This document shows positions 45,931 to 54,501 of a DNA stretch of 64,000 bases, in pieces. Every line of letters starts with the position of its first letter. Within the stretch, counting starts at the first letter, position 1. The stretch comes from Streptomyces sp. TS71-3 (GTDB taxonomy: Bacteria; Actinomycetota; Actinomycetes; Streptomycetales; Streptomycetaceae): the NCBI RefSeq assembly GCF_018327685.1, contig NZ_BNEL01000003.1, forward strand, positions 62,001 through 126,000. The letters run 5' to 3'. The notes beneath the pieces are model-generated. The model was not told the DNA's origin. It worked only from the letters and a program-made list of their open reading frames with translations, and ran no database searches. A program made the position numbers and the translations under genes.

Positions 45931-46290
45931 TTTGCGCAGTTCCCCGCGCCCCTTTCCGGCCCAGCCCCTCGCTGTCTCGTTCTCGGCCGCGGCCCGGTGG
46001 GGCCTGGTCGCGCAGTTCCCCGCGCCCCTTGGGTGGGCCGGGGGCCCCGCGCCCTCAGGGATCGTGAGGTTGAGGCACCGGCCCCAGCGCCCCCGCAGCA
46101 AGCAAGGGACACAAGCCAGGACCAGGGGCACGGGGAACTACGCAAAGACCACGACGCCCCCGCACCAGACGACACAACACAAGCCCACCCCGAAGGGGCG
46201 CGGGGAACTACGCGAAAACCACGACGCCCCCGCACCAGACGACACAACACAAGCCCACCCCGAAGGGGCGCGGGGAACTGCGCAAAAACC
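45931..46290. repeat. Cluster of dispersed motifs and a 70-bp tandem repeat
   Basis: Two plus copies of the motif (45931-45953 and 46008-46029) face minus copies within a 70-bp tandem repeat. Units begin at 46135 and 46205, with a partial third at 46275; each ends in CCGAAGGGGCGCGGG and starts GAACTACGC. The minus copies carry GAACTACGC in place of GAACTGCGC. 46291-46615 holds GC-rich palindromes and the start region of the next gene; no gene is seen in 45880-46615. Confidence 0.85.
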
Positions 46291-46615
46291 GGGGCCCCCG
46301 CGGGCCCACCGGCGGGCGGGTGGCCCCGGGCCGCGGCGGCGCCGAAAGCCCGCGGCGGCCGGGCGTGCGCCGGCGGGAGGGGGCGGGGGCGCAAGCGGCC
46401 CCCCGCGCCGTGATCCAATCTCCGCCAGGATGTGACCTTTCTCCCGGCGGTACCGCATTGACGCAGGTCAGGCCCGTACGGTCAGCCCACCAGGACCCCC
46501 GGCCACCACCCCTTTCGTAAGGTATTGCACGAACAGCCCCTCGGCCCCGCCCCCGTGGCTGAGGTAGAAGTCGGGGATCGATGAACAAGTCGGGGATCGG
46601 ACCGAAGCCGGGAGT

Positions 46616-47443
46616 ATGCGAGTGAGCGCCATGCCTGTTGTTCTGCTGCTCTCCACGGCCGCCGCCACCACCGTGGGCGCCGCCGCCGTGCACGCCGTGC
46701 ACGGGCTGCGCAAGCAGATCGCCGCGCTCCAGACGGAGCTGGCGGAGTCCCGGGCCAGGGGCGCGCGCCCCCAGGTGCCGGAGGCACGCTCGCCGCTGGC
46801 CGGCGAGGAGATACGCACCGCGGTCGCCGAGGCGCTCGCCGACGAGCGGGAGCGCGAGATGGCCGAGGCCCGCGCGTTCTGGGCGGCGCAGGAGGCGCGC
46901 GACGCCTCCTCGGACGTCTCCTCCCCGCTCGGCATGCCCCCCGAGGAGCCGGGCCCCGTGCGCCGCTCCGACCTCGCGGGCCTGCTCGGCTTCGAACCGC
47001 CGCACGACGCGCCTGCCGACCCCGACGACCACCCCGGGGACTCCCCGGAGCTGGCCGCGGCCCGCCGACGGCACCCCTCGCACCCCGATTTCGTCCCCGG
47101 CAGGAGCCACCTGTCCGCCCAGTCGCCGGTCCCGGCGAGCAGCGGCGACCACGAGCACGTGGTGGCCTGCCTGGCGGGGCTCGCCGAGGCCCGTACGGCC
47201 CTCGCGGACGTCCGCCCGGGGCCCCTGGGCACGCTCGACGTCTACGTCTTCGAGGACGGCACGACGCTCTGCATGACACCCGGCCACCGCGAGACAGCCG
47301 AACGGCTCGCGGACGCGCTGATCCGCGGTGACGTGCCGGTCCTGCTGGGCGGCTCCGGCGTCTTCGGCGCCTACGCCCTCACCTTCACCTGCGGCGACGA
47401 CACCGTGTACATCCTCGCGGACCGTGTGATCGTCTCCCACTGA
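46616..47443 (+). CDS. Hypothetical membrane-anchored protein
   Basis: 275 residues. A single N-terminal membrane segment (PVVLLLSTAAATTVGAAAVH) is followed by a short coiled-coil (LRKQIAALQTELAESRARG) and an acidic, Pro-rich linker. A compact C-terminal domain of about 110 residues starts HEHVVACLAGLAEARTALAD and contains LDVYVFEDGTTLCMTPGHRE. Consistent codon bias supports a real gene. No family recognised; similar proteins exist in Streptomyces as conserved hypotheticals, from memory. Confidence 0.75.
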   Translation: MRVSAMPVVLLLSTAAATTVGAAAVHAVHGLRKQIAALQTELAESRARGARPQVPEARSPLAGEEIRTAVAEALADEREREMAEARAFWAAQEARDASSDVSSPLGMPPEEPGPVRRSDLAGLLGFEPPHDAPADPDDHPGDSPELAAARRRHPSHPDFVPGRSHLSAQSPVPASSGDHEHVVACLAGLAEARTALADVRPGPLGTLDVYVFEDGTTLCMTPGHRETAERLADALIRGDVPVLLGGSGVFGAYALTFTCGDDTVYILADRVIVSH

Positions 47444-47504
47444 CGCGTCCGGAGCGCCCGCGGCCGGTCCGAGCGCCGCCCAGAGCGCGCCCCGCCATGT
47501 GACC

Positions 47505-47600
47505 GCGTCAGAGCGCCCCGGGCGACATGAGCACCGTCAGAGCGCCCCCAGCCCCATCAGCGCCGTCAGAGCGCCCGGCCACGTGTGCGCCGTCAGACCG
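47505..47600. repeat. Decayed tandem array repeating the 3' end of the next gene
   Basis: CGTCAGAGCGCCC occurs near 47506, 47532 and 47564, and a related CGTCAGACCG spans the stop codon at 47593. Units are about 26-32 bp. Read on the minus strand, each repeats a TGACG stop-codon context. Confidence 0.6.
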
Positions 47601-47904
47601 ATGCGCGCTTGCGCGCGTCCTCCACCAGCGCAAGCGCGCGGGTCAGGTCGGCCGGATCTGTCAAGACGAGAGCAAGATCCCTGCCCGCGACGGTGATCTG
47701 GTCCGCGGCGGCGAACATGCCCGCGTCCGGCATCTCGCGCGGCGGGCTCGCTGGGTTCTCAAGGCGTTGCGCCCAGCGCGCGAATTCCCTGGCCAGGGCA
47801 AGTGCCTCGGCTGCGGCACCGCGCTGCAGGCGGCTCTGCGGCGCGGCCCGGAGCCGGTCGGCGAAGTGGTCCACGGCGGTGGTCAGCGGGGTTGTATCGA
47901 GCAC
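47593..47904 (-). CDS. Small hypothetical protein
   Basis: 103 residues, Ala- and Leu-rich and probably all-helical, with segments VDHFADRLRAAPQSRLQRGA and EALALAREFARWAQRLENP. No domain recognised. Good third-position GC bias and a sensible size for a Streptomyces conserved protein. Convergent with the membrane protein gene and divergent from the DUF4287-like gene, 101 bp apart. Its 3' end lies in a decayed repeat array. Confidence 0.65.
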   Translation of the reverse strand: MLDTTPLTTAVDHFADRLRAAPQSRLQRGAAAEALALAREFARWAQRLENPASPPREMPDAGMFAAADQITVAGRDLALVLTDPADLTRALALVEDARKRASV

Positions 47905-48005
47905 GCGGCGACCTTATGCGCCCGACCGGGACTGTTGCCAACGCGCAAACGCTCAGGCACGGTGGCGTGAAGGACGGACCACATCGAAAGCCGCCGGAGG
48001 CGCCG

Positions 48006-48236
48006 ATGTCTCAAGTCTTCTCTGAGGAGACCCACCAGAACCTGCTCGCCCACATCCCCCAGTGCACCGGTCGTGACATCTCGGATTGGCTGCGCACCGT
48101 CGACGAAGGCCCTTCACTCATCCGCTTCGAGGAGAAGGTGAGCTGGCTGCGGGGCGAGCACAACCTCGCCTACGGCCACGCGAAGGCGATCGTCCACGAA
48201 TACGATCTGCGACGCGCCGCGCGCAAGCTGATCTGA
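48006..48236 (+). CDS. DUF4287-like small protein
   Basis: 76 residues from ATG 48006; CCGGAGG is 7-10 bases upstream. Contains TGRDISDWLRTVDEGP followed by the conserved LRGEHNLAYGHAKAIVHEYD segment of DUF4287-type proteins (helical, unknown function). A 14-bp hairpin terminator follows at 48287-48318. Confidence 0.75.
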   Translation: MSQVFSEETHQNLLAHIPQCTGRDISDWLRTVDEGPSLIRFEEKVSWLRGEHNLAYGHAKAIVHEYDLRRAARKLI

Positions 48237-48286
48237 GCCGCCCGGGCGACCCTGGGGGACCGCCATGCCCTTGTGAGCCCGCGTGA

Positions 48287-48318
48287 AAGGGCCCGCGAAC
48301 AGTCGTTCGCGGGCCCTT
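48287..48318. terminator. Perfect hairpin terminator
   Basis: AAGGGCCCGCGAAC (48287-48300) pairs with GTTCGCGGGCCCTT (48305-48318): a 14-bp perfect stem with a 4-nt loop AGTC, followed by CGTC. Serves the plus-strand DUF4287-like gene and perhaps the converging Bax-inhibitor gene. Confidence 0.85.
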
Positions 48319-48336
48319 CGTCACGTCGCCTCGACG

Positions 48337-48445
48337 GTCAGTCGTCGGCTGTCGCCCCAGCGATCAGCTCTCGCCTGTCGCCCGCGGCCCCAGCGATCAG
48401 CTCTCGCCTCAGCGGTCAGTCGTCGGCTGTCGCCCCAGCGATCAG
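48337..48445. repeat. Repeat array reiterating the 3' end of the Bax-inhibitor gene
   Basis: A 31-bp unit starting GTCAGTCGTCGGCTGTCGCC is present at 48337-48367 and 48415-48445. Between them CCCCAGCGATCAGCTCTCGC occurs twice. The last unit overlaps the stop codon (48442-48444) of the minus-strand gene; the others repeat the same TGATCGCTGGGGC context downstream. Confidence 0.8.
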
Positions 48446-49347
48446 TTGTCGCTTTGCAGGATGGCGATCAGCCGCAGGAACTCCAGGTAGATCCAGACGA
48501 GGGTGAGCGTCAGGCCGAAGGCGGCCAGCCATGCCTCCCGGCGCGGCGCCCCGTAGGCCACGCCCGTCTCGATCTGCTTGAAGTCCAGGGCGAGGAAGCA
48601 GGCGCCGAGCAGCACGCCCAGGATGCCGAAGACGACGCCTAGGGCGCCGCTGCGGAAGCCGAGCCCGTCACCGCCACCGAAGACCGAGAAGAGCAGATTG
48701 ATCATCATCAGCCCGACGAAGCCGAGGGCGGCGGCCATCACGAAGCCGTAGAACCTGCGGTTCACCCGGATCCAGCCCGCCTTGTAGGCGACCAGCACGG
48801 CGGCGAAGACCGCCATCGTGCCGAGCACCGCCTGCATGGCGGCGCCGCTCGCGATGCGGTTGTCCACGATGCTGGACAGCACGCCGAGGAACACGCCCTC
48901 CAGGGCGGCGTAGGTGATGATCAGCGCGGGCGTGGGCGACCGCTTGAAGGACTGGATCAGGCCCAGCACCATCGCCACCAGGCCGGAGGCGACCGCGATG
49001 CCGTAGGAGCGGTTGATGGACGCGTCGTCCACCGGCAGCAGCGCCCAGGCGACGGCGGCGGCCACCACGAGCACGCCGAGCGTGCCGGCGGTGCGGACGA
49101 CGACGTCGTCCATCGTCATGCGGTCGGAGGTGGCCGGGGCCTGCGGCGGCGCACCGTACTGGACGCCCTGCTGGGCGTACGGGTTCTGGGCGTAGGGGTT
49201 GGTGGGCGCACCGGCGTAGGGGCCCGCGTACGGGCCGCCCTGGGTGCCGACAGCGGGTCCCCCGGCCTGCGGCGCCGCGTTGAAGCCCGCGTAGCCGTTG
49301 TCGCGGCTGAACCCCCGTCGCGAGAAGACCGGGTTACTGCTCCTCAT
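48442..49347 (-). CDS. Bax inhibitor-1/YccA family membrane protein
   Basis: 301 residues. The N-terminal about 75 residues are Pro/Gly/Tyr/Gln-rich with NPYAQ repeats. Seven membrane helices of the BI-1 fold follow, with KRSPTPALIITYAALEGVFL and the C-terminal ALDFKQIETGVAYGAPRREA, whose acidic residues belong to the putative ion/pH sensor. Function in bacteria is uncertain (possible calcium leak or quality control). The stop codon lies inside a tandem repeat array. Confidence 0.93.
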   Translation of the reverse strand: MRSSNPVFSRRGFSRDNGYAGFNAAPQAGGPAVGTQGGPYAGPYAGAPTNPYAQNPYAQQGVQYGAPPQAPATSDRMTMDDVVVRTAGTLGVLVVAAAVAWALLPVDDASINRSYGIAVASGLVAMVLGLIQSFKRSPTPALIITYAALEGVFLGVLSSIVDNRIASGAAMQAVLGTMAVFAAVLVAYKAGWIRVNRRFYGFVMAAALGFVGLMMINLLFSVFGGGDGLGFRSGALGVVFGILGVLLGACFLALDFKQIETGVAYGAPRREAWLAAFGLTLTLVWIYLEFLRLIAILQSDN

Positions 49348-49501
49348 GTCACTCCTCCATAACCACCGTGCGTGGTCTTGGGCTCAAGAGTAATAGGTGG
49401 GCAAAGAATTGCCCCTCCTGCTCGCGGATGATCCTCCCCCCCACCCTGACGTCGAACACGGTACGCCGGATGACCATTCCCTGACGTGCCGCGCCGAGGC
49501 C

Positions 49502-49543
49502 TGTGGACAACGCGTGACAAGGGAGCAGTTGGCCTGTGGACAA
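49502..49543 (-). promoter_or_regulatory. Two consensus DnaA boxes (TTGTCCACA)
   Basis: TGTGGACAA, the complement of the Streptomyces DnaA box TTGTCCACA, occurs at 49502-49510 and 49535-49543, same orientation, 33 bp apart, each preceded by GGCC or GCC. They lie in the 298-bp gap between pobA and the Bax-inhibitor gene, where no gene is seen. Confidence 0.6.
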
Positions 49544-49645
49544 CCGGCTCCGGATGCCCTCGGCCGTGGTACACGCACGGGCGTACCGGACGAGCCGGAC
49601 GAGTGAGGCCGCCGCGCCGCGCGGCGGCCGGCGGGCCCGGCGGGG

Positions 49646-50848
49646 TCACTCGAAAGGGAAGCCCGTGTAGCACTCGGCCAGGTCCTGCTCGGCCGCCCGC
49701 GAGGTGGCTATGCGGCGCAGGAGGGCGAGCTGGATGCGGTCGTCGAAGGGCGTCGCGCCGGGCGGCCTGTGCAGCATCGTCGTCATCGCGTAGGAGAACC
49801 GCTCGGCCTGCCACACCCGCCGCAGGCAGGTCTCCGAATAGGCGTCCAGGAGCGCCGGGTCGCCGGTGCTCTGGAAGTGCGTGAACGCGCGCGCGAACGT
49901 GACGACGTCCCCGACGGCGAGGTTGAGCCCCTTGGCCCCGGTCGGCGGCACGATGTGCGCGGCGTCCCCGGCGAGGAAGAGGCGGCCGTGCCGCATGGGT
50001 TCGTGGACGTAGGAGCGCATCGGGGTGACGGACTTGGCGGTGACCGGGCCCCGGTGAAGCACCCAGTCGTCGTCCGGGGCGGTCTCGAAGCGGCGCTCCA
50101 GCTCGTCCCAGACGGCCTCGTCGCTCCAGGCGTCGGCGTCGGTGTCCGCGGGCACCTGGAGGTAGAGCCGGGAGACCACCGGGGAGCGCATGCTGAGCAG
50201 CGCGAAGCCGCGCTCGTGGCGGGCGTAGACCAGCTCGTCGTGCGACGGCGGCACGTCCGCCAGGATGCCGAGCCAGCCGAACGGATACGTGCGCTCGAAG
50301 ACGCGGGACACGCGCGTGGGCACCGCCTTGCGGGACACGCCCCAGAAGCCGTCGCAGCCCACCACGTAGTCGCAGGTGAGGACCGACTCGCGGCCCGACG
50401 CACCGCCCTGGGCGCCGCGTTGCACGAAACGCACCTTGGGGCGGTCCGTGGTGGCGTCCTCCACCGCGAGCGCCTCCGTCTCGAAGAGCAGCGGCCCGCC
50501 CTCGGTGAGCTGGAGTTCCACCAGGTCCTTGACGACCTCGGTCTGGGCGTAGACGGTCACGGTCCTGCCGCCGGTGAGCCCGGGGAAGTCGATCCGGTGG
50601 CGGTGCCGGTCGAAGCGCAGCTCGATGCCGTCGTGCCGCAGCCCCTCGCGGTCCAGCCGGGCCCCGGCGCCGGCGGCGCGCAGGACGTCGGCGGTGCCCT
50701 GCTCCAGGATCCCGGCCCGCTGCCGCTGCTCCACGTAGGGGCGGTCGCGGCTCTCCAGGACGACGCTGTCGACCCCCGCGTTGTGCAGCAGGCGGGCGAG
50801 GAGGAGCCCTGCGGGACCGGCTCCGATGATGCCGACGGTGGTGTGCAT
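49646..50848 (-). CDS. pobA: 4-hydroxybenzoate 3-monooxygenase
   Basis: 400 residues from ATG 50848, the standard length. FAD-binding GIIGAGPAGLLLARLLH, VLESRDRPYVEQRQRAGILE with the substrate/NADPH region typical of PobA, the DG motif VVGCDGFWGVSR, and the second FAD motif LFLAGDAAHIVPPTGAKGLN. It hydroxylates 4-hydroxybenzoate to protocatechuate with NADPH and oxygen. It is divergent from a tandem-IclR regulator gene; a palindrome in between is the likely operator. Confidence 0.95.
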   Translation of the reverse strand: MHTTVGIIGAGPAGLLLARLLHNAGVDSVVLESRDRPYVEQRQRAGILEQGTADVLRAAGAGARLDREGLRHDGIELRFDRHRHRIDFPGLTGGRTVTVYAQTEVVKDLVELQLTEGGPLLFETEALAVEDATTDRPKVRFVQRGAQGGASGRESVLTCDYVVGCDGFWGVSRKAVPTRVSRVFERTYPFGWLGILADVPPSHDELVYARHERGFALLSMRSPVVSRLYLQVPADTDADAWSDEAVWDELERRFETAPDDDWVLHRGPVTAKSVTPMRSYVHEPMRHGRLFLAGDAAHIVPPTGAKGLNLAVGDVVTFARAFTHFQSTGDPALLDAYSETCLRRVWQAERFSYAMTTMLHRPPGATPFDDRIQLALLRRIATSRAAEQDLAECYTGFPFE

Positions 50849-50943
50849 GGGTGTCCTGTCGGGTCGCGGTGGGACTGCTTGCGGTCTCGTGGGAGCTGCT
50901 CGCGGTCGCGGTGGGACTGCTTGCGAAGGAACGCGTTCGCGTG

Positions 50944-50959
50944 GTGAACTTTCGTTCAC
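50944..50959. promoter_or_regulatory. Candidate operator GTGAAC-TTTC-GTTCAC between pobA and its regulator
   Basis: A perfect 6-bp inverted repeat 96 bp upstream of the pobA start and 130 bp before the regulator start. Size and position fit an IclR-family site. A GTGGGACTGCTTGCG repeat (about 50870 and 50911) lies between it and pobA. Confidence 0.5.
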
Positions 50960-51089
50960 AACCGCCGGAGGGAGTCTCTGTCCGGGTCCTGCCGGTGTCA
51001 ACGCCCCGGGCACGGATTCCGCCCGGCGAACGGAGCGCCCGCGACCGTGCGGCGCCCGACCGCGGAACCGTGAGGAGAGGTGAGGTGCG

Positions 51090-53066
51090 GTGGCAGCAGG
51101 CGCCCATGCGGCGGGCGGAAAGGCCACCGGGGCCCGCCCCCGCCCCGCGGCGGCCTCGTCCGGGCCTCTGGATGCCGCCGAGAGCCCCGCGCGCGACGGG
51201 GCGGGACAGGTGGACACCCCCGAGGCGGTACGGCCGCTGGAACGCGGCCTGGCGGTGCTCAGGGAGCTGTCCGCGGCCCCCGGGCCCGTACGGGCGGGCG
51301 ACCTGGTGCGCGCCACCGGACTGGCCCGCTCGACCGTGGACCGCGTGGTGGCCACCCTGCTCCGCCTCGAACTGCTCCGGCAGCGCGGCCAGGACCTCTC
51401 CCCCACCCCGCGCGTGATGGCGCTCGGCAACGCCTACCTCGCCGCGAGCGGGCTCACCGCCGGGATGGCGGCACGGGCCGGCCGCCTCGCGGACGAGTTC
51501 GACGAATCCGTCTCCCTGGCGGTGCCCGACGGCGACGGGGTGCGCTTCGTCGCCCAGGCCATCCGGCGCCGCACCATGTCCGTGGCGTTCCGCGTCGGCG
51601 ACCTCCTGCCGGCCGAGCGGTGCGCGCCCGGTGCGCTGTTCGCCGCCGAGTGGACGGCCGCACAGTGGGCCGCCTGGCGCACCGGCCGGGCACTGGACCC
51701 GGAGGGCGCCGCCTTCCCCGTGGTGCGGCCCCGTGCCGTCCCCGAGGCGGAACTCGCGGCACGCGCGGCACAGGCTGCCACCGCCCGGTGGGCGCTGGAC
51801 GACCAGCTCATCGAGCCCGGCCTGATCGCCGTCTCCGTGCCCGTGCCGGACGCGCACGGGCGGGCCCGCTGCGCCCTGAGCGCCGTCAGCCACACCAGCA
51901 GGCACACCGCGACGAGCCTCGCGGAACTCGTCCTGCCGCGGCTGCGGGCGGAGGCCGAACGCCTCGCGGAGGCGTTCCTCGCCGCCGGGCCCCCCGCAAC
52001 CGCCACCGCCGGGCCCCCGGCCGGCTCCGAGGCATCCCTCACGGCCGGCCCCAGGGCCACCCCCGAAGCCTTCCCGGCGGCTGACCCGAAGGCCGACCCC
52101 AAGACCACCCCCGAGCCGCCCCCCGACGCAGCCCCCGAGCCGCCCCCCGAGACAGTCCCCGAGCCGCCCTCCGAGGCAGTCGCCGCGCCACCCTCCGAGC
52201 CACCCTCGGAGACGGCCGCCGCGCCCCCCGTACCCCCGTCCTCCCCCGCCGCCCTGGCGCGGGCCGCCAAGGCCGAGCTCGGCCCCGGGTTCCTCCAGTC
52301 GCTGGCCCGCGGTCTCGCGGTCCTTGAGGCGCTGGGCGCCGCCCGGGACCCCGGGCTCCCGCTGGCCGCGCTCGCCGCCGCGACCGGGCTGCCCAGGGCG
52401 ACCGCGCGCCGCTGCCTGCACACGCTGGTACGCGAGGGGTACGCGGTGTACGACGGCCGCCTGTACCGGCCGCTGCCGCGGATCCTGGAACTCGGCCACG
52501 CCCGGCTGTCCCGGCTGTCCTTCGCGGAGCTGGCCGAGCCCCACCTGCACGACCTCGCGGAGCGGGTGCACGAGTCCGCCTCGGTGGCCGTGCTCGACGG
52601 CCCGGACGTCGTCCATGTGGCGCGCGCTCCCGGCGCCCGCATCATGAGCCCGCGCATCGCACCGGGCGCCCGCTTCCCGGCCTACCCGACCGCCACCGGC
52701 CGCGTACTGCTCGCCGGGCTGCCGGAGGCCGACCGGGACCGGCTGCTGGCCGCCGCCCCGCCCGCCGCCCTCACCCGGCACACCGTCACCGCCCCTGAGC
52801 GGCTTGCCCGGTTCGTCGCACGCGCGGCCCTGGACGGGTACGCGAGCGTCGACGAGGAGCTGGAGGAGGGGCTGCGCGCCGTCGCCGTACCGGTCAGGGA
52901 CGCGGCGGGCCGGGTGGTGGCAGCAGTGGACGTCGCCCAGCACACCGGCGACACCCCCCTGGCGTCGGCCCGTGCCGCCCTGCTCCCGGCGCTCCGCGCA
53001 GCGGCCACGGCGATCGAGGCCGACCTGCACACGGCGTCCCGGTTCGGCCCGGTACCCGTTCCCTAG
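51090..53066 (+). CDS. Tandem IclR-family transcriptional regulator (PobR-like)
   Basis: 658 residues containing two complete IclR units in one chain. Unit 1: winged helix at about 45-105 (ERGLAVLRELSAAPG, ATGLARSTVDRVVATLLRL) and effector domain to about 295. A Pro/Glu/Ala-rich linker of about 95 residues with PEPPPDAAPEPPPETVPEPP follows. Unit 2: winged helix from about 398 (ARGLAVLEALGAARD, ATGLPRATARRCLHTLVREG) and effector domain with SASVAVLDGPDVVHVARAPG. A comparable double-IclR protein controls 4-hydroxybenzoate catabolism in S. coelicolor, and this gene is divergent from pobA, so it probably represses pobA until substrate binds. Confidence 0.9.
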   Translation: MAAGAHAAGGKATGARPRPAAASSGPLDAAESPARDGAGQVDTPEAVRPLERGLAVLRELSAAPGPVRAGDLVRATGLARSTVDRVVATLLRLELLRQRGQDLSPTPRVMALGNAYLAASGLTAGMAARAGRLADEFDESVSLAVPDGDGVRFVAQAIRRRTMSVAFRVGDLLPAERCAPGALFAAEWTAAQWAAWRTGRALDPEGAAFPVVRPRAVPEAELAARAAQAATARWALDDQLIEPGLIAVSVPVPDAHGRARCALSAVSHTSRHTATSLAELVLPRLRAEAERLAEAFLAAGPPATATAGPPAGSEASLTAGPRATPEAFPAADPKADPKTTPEPPPDAAPEPPPETVPEPPSEAVAAPPSEPPSETAAAPPVPPSSPAALARAAKAELGPGFLQSLARGLAVLEALGAARDPGLPLAALAAATGLPRATARRCLHTLVREGYAVYDGRLYRPLPRILELGHARLSRLSFAELAEPHLHDLAERVHESASVAVLDGPDVVHVARAPGARIMSPRIAPGARFPAYPTATGRVLLAGLPEADRDRLLAAAPPAALTRHTVTAPERLARFVARAALDGYASVDEELEEGLRAVAVPVRDAAGRVVAAVDVAQHTGDTPLASARAALLPALRAAATAIEADLHTASRFGPVPVP

Positions 53067-53415
53067 CGGCACCCGTTCCCCGGCAGCACCACCAGCAACA
53101 CCGCTGGTGGCACCCTCCCAGGGGGTTCGCACACGCGCCCCGGGCCACCTGAGAGACCGTGTGAGCAACCACTCATCGCCCGCCCCACCACCCACCGGTG
53201 CGGAAGAAGCCCAGCTCGGCCACCTCACGGACACCCGTGCAAAGGCGCCCCGCGCAACCGCACCAAGCGGCAACGCCCGCCCCACGCAGGCGAGATGCCC
53301 CCTCGCCGGGTCCGGAATACGACGGGAGGAAAAGGGGCTGGTGCTACCGGCGAGTGCGCCCTACCGTTGGAGGGGCTTCACGCTGCCTTCACTTGCCTAC
53401 CCGTAAGCTTCACAC
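53067..53415. other. Gene-free stretch before the small 63-aa gene
   Basis: About 350 bp without a supportable gene; the end holds the promoter region of the small gene. Short palindromes near 53080-53110 may terminate the regulator gene. Confidence 0.4.
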
Positions 53416-53607
53416 ATGGCCACGACTTCTGATTCCCGTCCCGCGCGGTCCGCCGCCGCGGTGAACGAGGAGATCCGTGCGCTGTGGCTGCGCGCCGGCG
53501 GGCGCCTCTCCGTTGAACAGCGCCGTACCTACGAGCAGCTGGTCACGGAGTGGTCCGCGGCCGTGCGCGCCGCCGCCCTGGAGGCCGGCGACGAGAGCGT
53601 GGCCTGA
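53416..53607 (+). CDS. Small conserved hypothetical protein
   Basis: 63 residues, charged and helical: AAAVNEEIRALWLRAGGRLS, then RRTYEQLVTEWSAAVRAA. No Cys, no membrane segment. No family name known to me, but the codon bias, size and clean start make it a likely real gene; similar short proteins are widespread in Streptomyces, from memory. Confidence 0.7.
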   Translation: MATTSDSRPARSAAAVNEEIRALWLRAGGRLSVEQRRTYEQLVTEWSAAVRAAALEAGDESVA

Positions 53608-54099
53608 CCGGGCCACGCCCGCCGCCCCGCACGCTCCTCAGCCGCCACCCGGCCCGCGCGGCACCACGCCGCGCCGGACCCCGATGCCCGAGCCGCGCCC
53701 CGGACCCGTCCGGGCGGCAGGGCCCTTGACCCGGACCACACCACACCAACCCACGACCACCCCTGAGCGCCGCCGGTCAAGCCGTTCCGCCCACCGGCGG
53801 CGCACCTCGTCGTCGCGCACCCGGGATGTCGCGCACCCGATCCCGAGCCGGTGCGCCGCGGCCCCGGCCCCGGCACCGCGCCCGGACCGAACAACCCCAC
53901 CCCGTACTCACCGGAATGCGCAACGATCCCGGCGAACCTGCCGGGATATACACCGGAATGCATTGACACGGGAGAGAGGGCCGGAGGGCCGGCTCGGGCG
54001 CCGAAGGCGGCGGGGCCGGATGATCCCATGGTGTTTCCGTGATTCCGAAAGAGGTACTACCGGTTCCGGTCATTCTCCTGGTCCCCCGCCATGAACGGG
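53608..54099. other. Gene-free stretch downstream of the tRNA gene
   Basis: About 490 bp between the small gene and the 3' end of the tRNA. No coding bias; open frames are shadows. It must contain the tRNA terminator, but I see no strong hairpin. Confidence 0.4.
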
Positions 54100-54185
54100 T
54101 GGTGCCCGGAACCGGACTTGAACCGGTACGCCCGCGAGGGGCAGCGAGGTTTAAGCTCGCCGTGTCTGCATTCCACCATCCGGGC
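54100..54185 (-). tRNA. bldA: tRNA-Leu (anticodon UAA), bldA-type
   Basis: Reads GCCCGGATGG at the 5' end (54185 downward). The anticodon stem GCGAG/CTCGC encloses the loop CTTAAAC with anticodon TAA. Then come a long class II variable arm, the T arm ACCGG-TTCAAGT-CCGGT, and a 3' end TCCGGGC-A-CCA with encoded CCA. The seven-base acceptor stem pairs fully (GCCCGGA with TCCGGGC). It decodes UUA, the rarest codon in Streptomyces. In S. coelicolor this tRNA is bldA, needed for aerial growth and many antibiotics because TTA is concentrated in their regulators. I noticed no clear in-frame TTA codon in the lanthipeptide genes. Confidence 0.95.
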
Positions 54186-54211
54186 AGGCCGTGCGCTCCG
54201 TCGTGGGTCCG

Positions 54212-54240
54212 AGCCTATCGGCAGGCCTCCCCCGAACTAC
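54212..54240 (-). promoter_or_regulatory. Candidate tRNA promoter
   Basis: On the minus strand TAGGCT (54212-54217) lies about 27 bp upstream of the mature 5' end, with GTAGTT (54235-54240) 17 bp further out. The -10 is reasonable, the -35 weak. A markedly AT-rich tract (CTTATTTTATTGAG) follows at about 54259-54272. Confidence 0.35.
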
Positions 54241-54501
54241 GGTGCGATGGAACGATGTTGTCTTATTTTATTGAGCCCTGAGGGTCCGTCAGACCACGTC
54301 GGATGGCGTTCTCACCCGCCAACGGCCTGCACGCCCCGCAGAGCCGTCCCGTACGGAATGACGGAATTTCACCGCACGCGCGGGGAGGTTCACGGTTCCC
54401 CGACAACGTTACCCGGCGTAACGGGATCATTTCACCGCCGGCACGGGCGTGCTTCCCCATTGATCCGGGGGTACGCCCGTCTCCCCCTGGACGGACTCCG
54501 T

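Noticed and set aside
49344..53285. 1313-aa minus-strand open frame
   Set aside because: Runs antisense to the tandem-IclR gene and in another frame of pobA; Gly/Arg-rich composition is typical of high-GC shadow frames.
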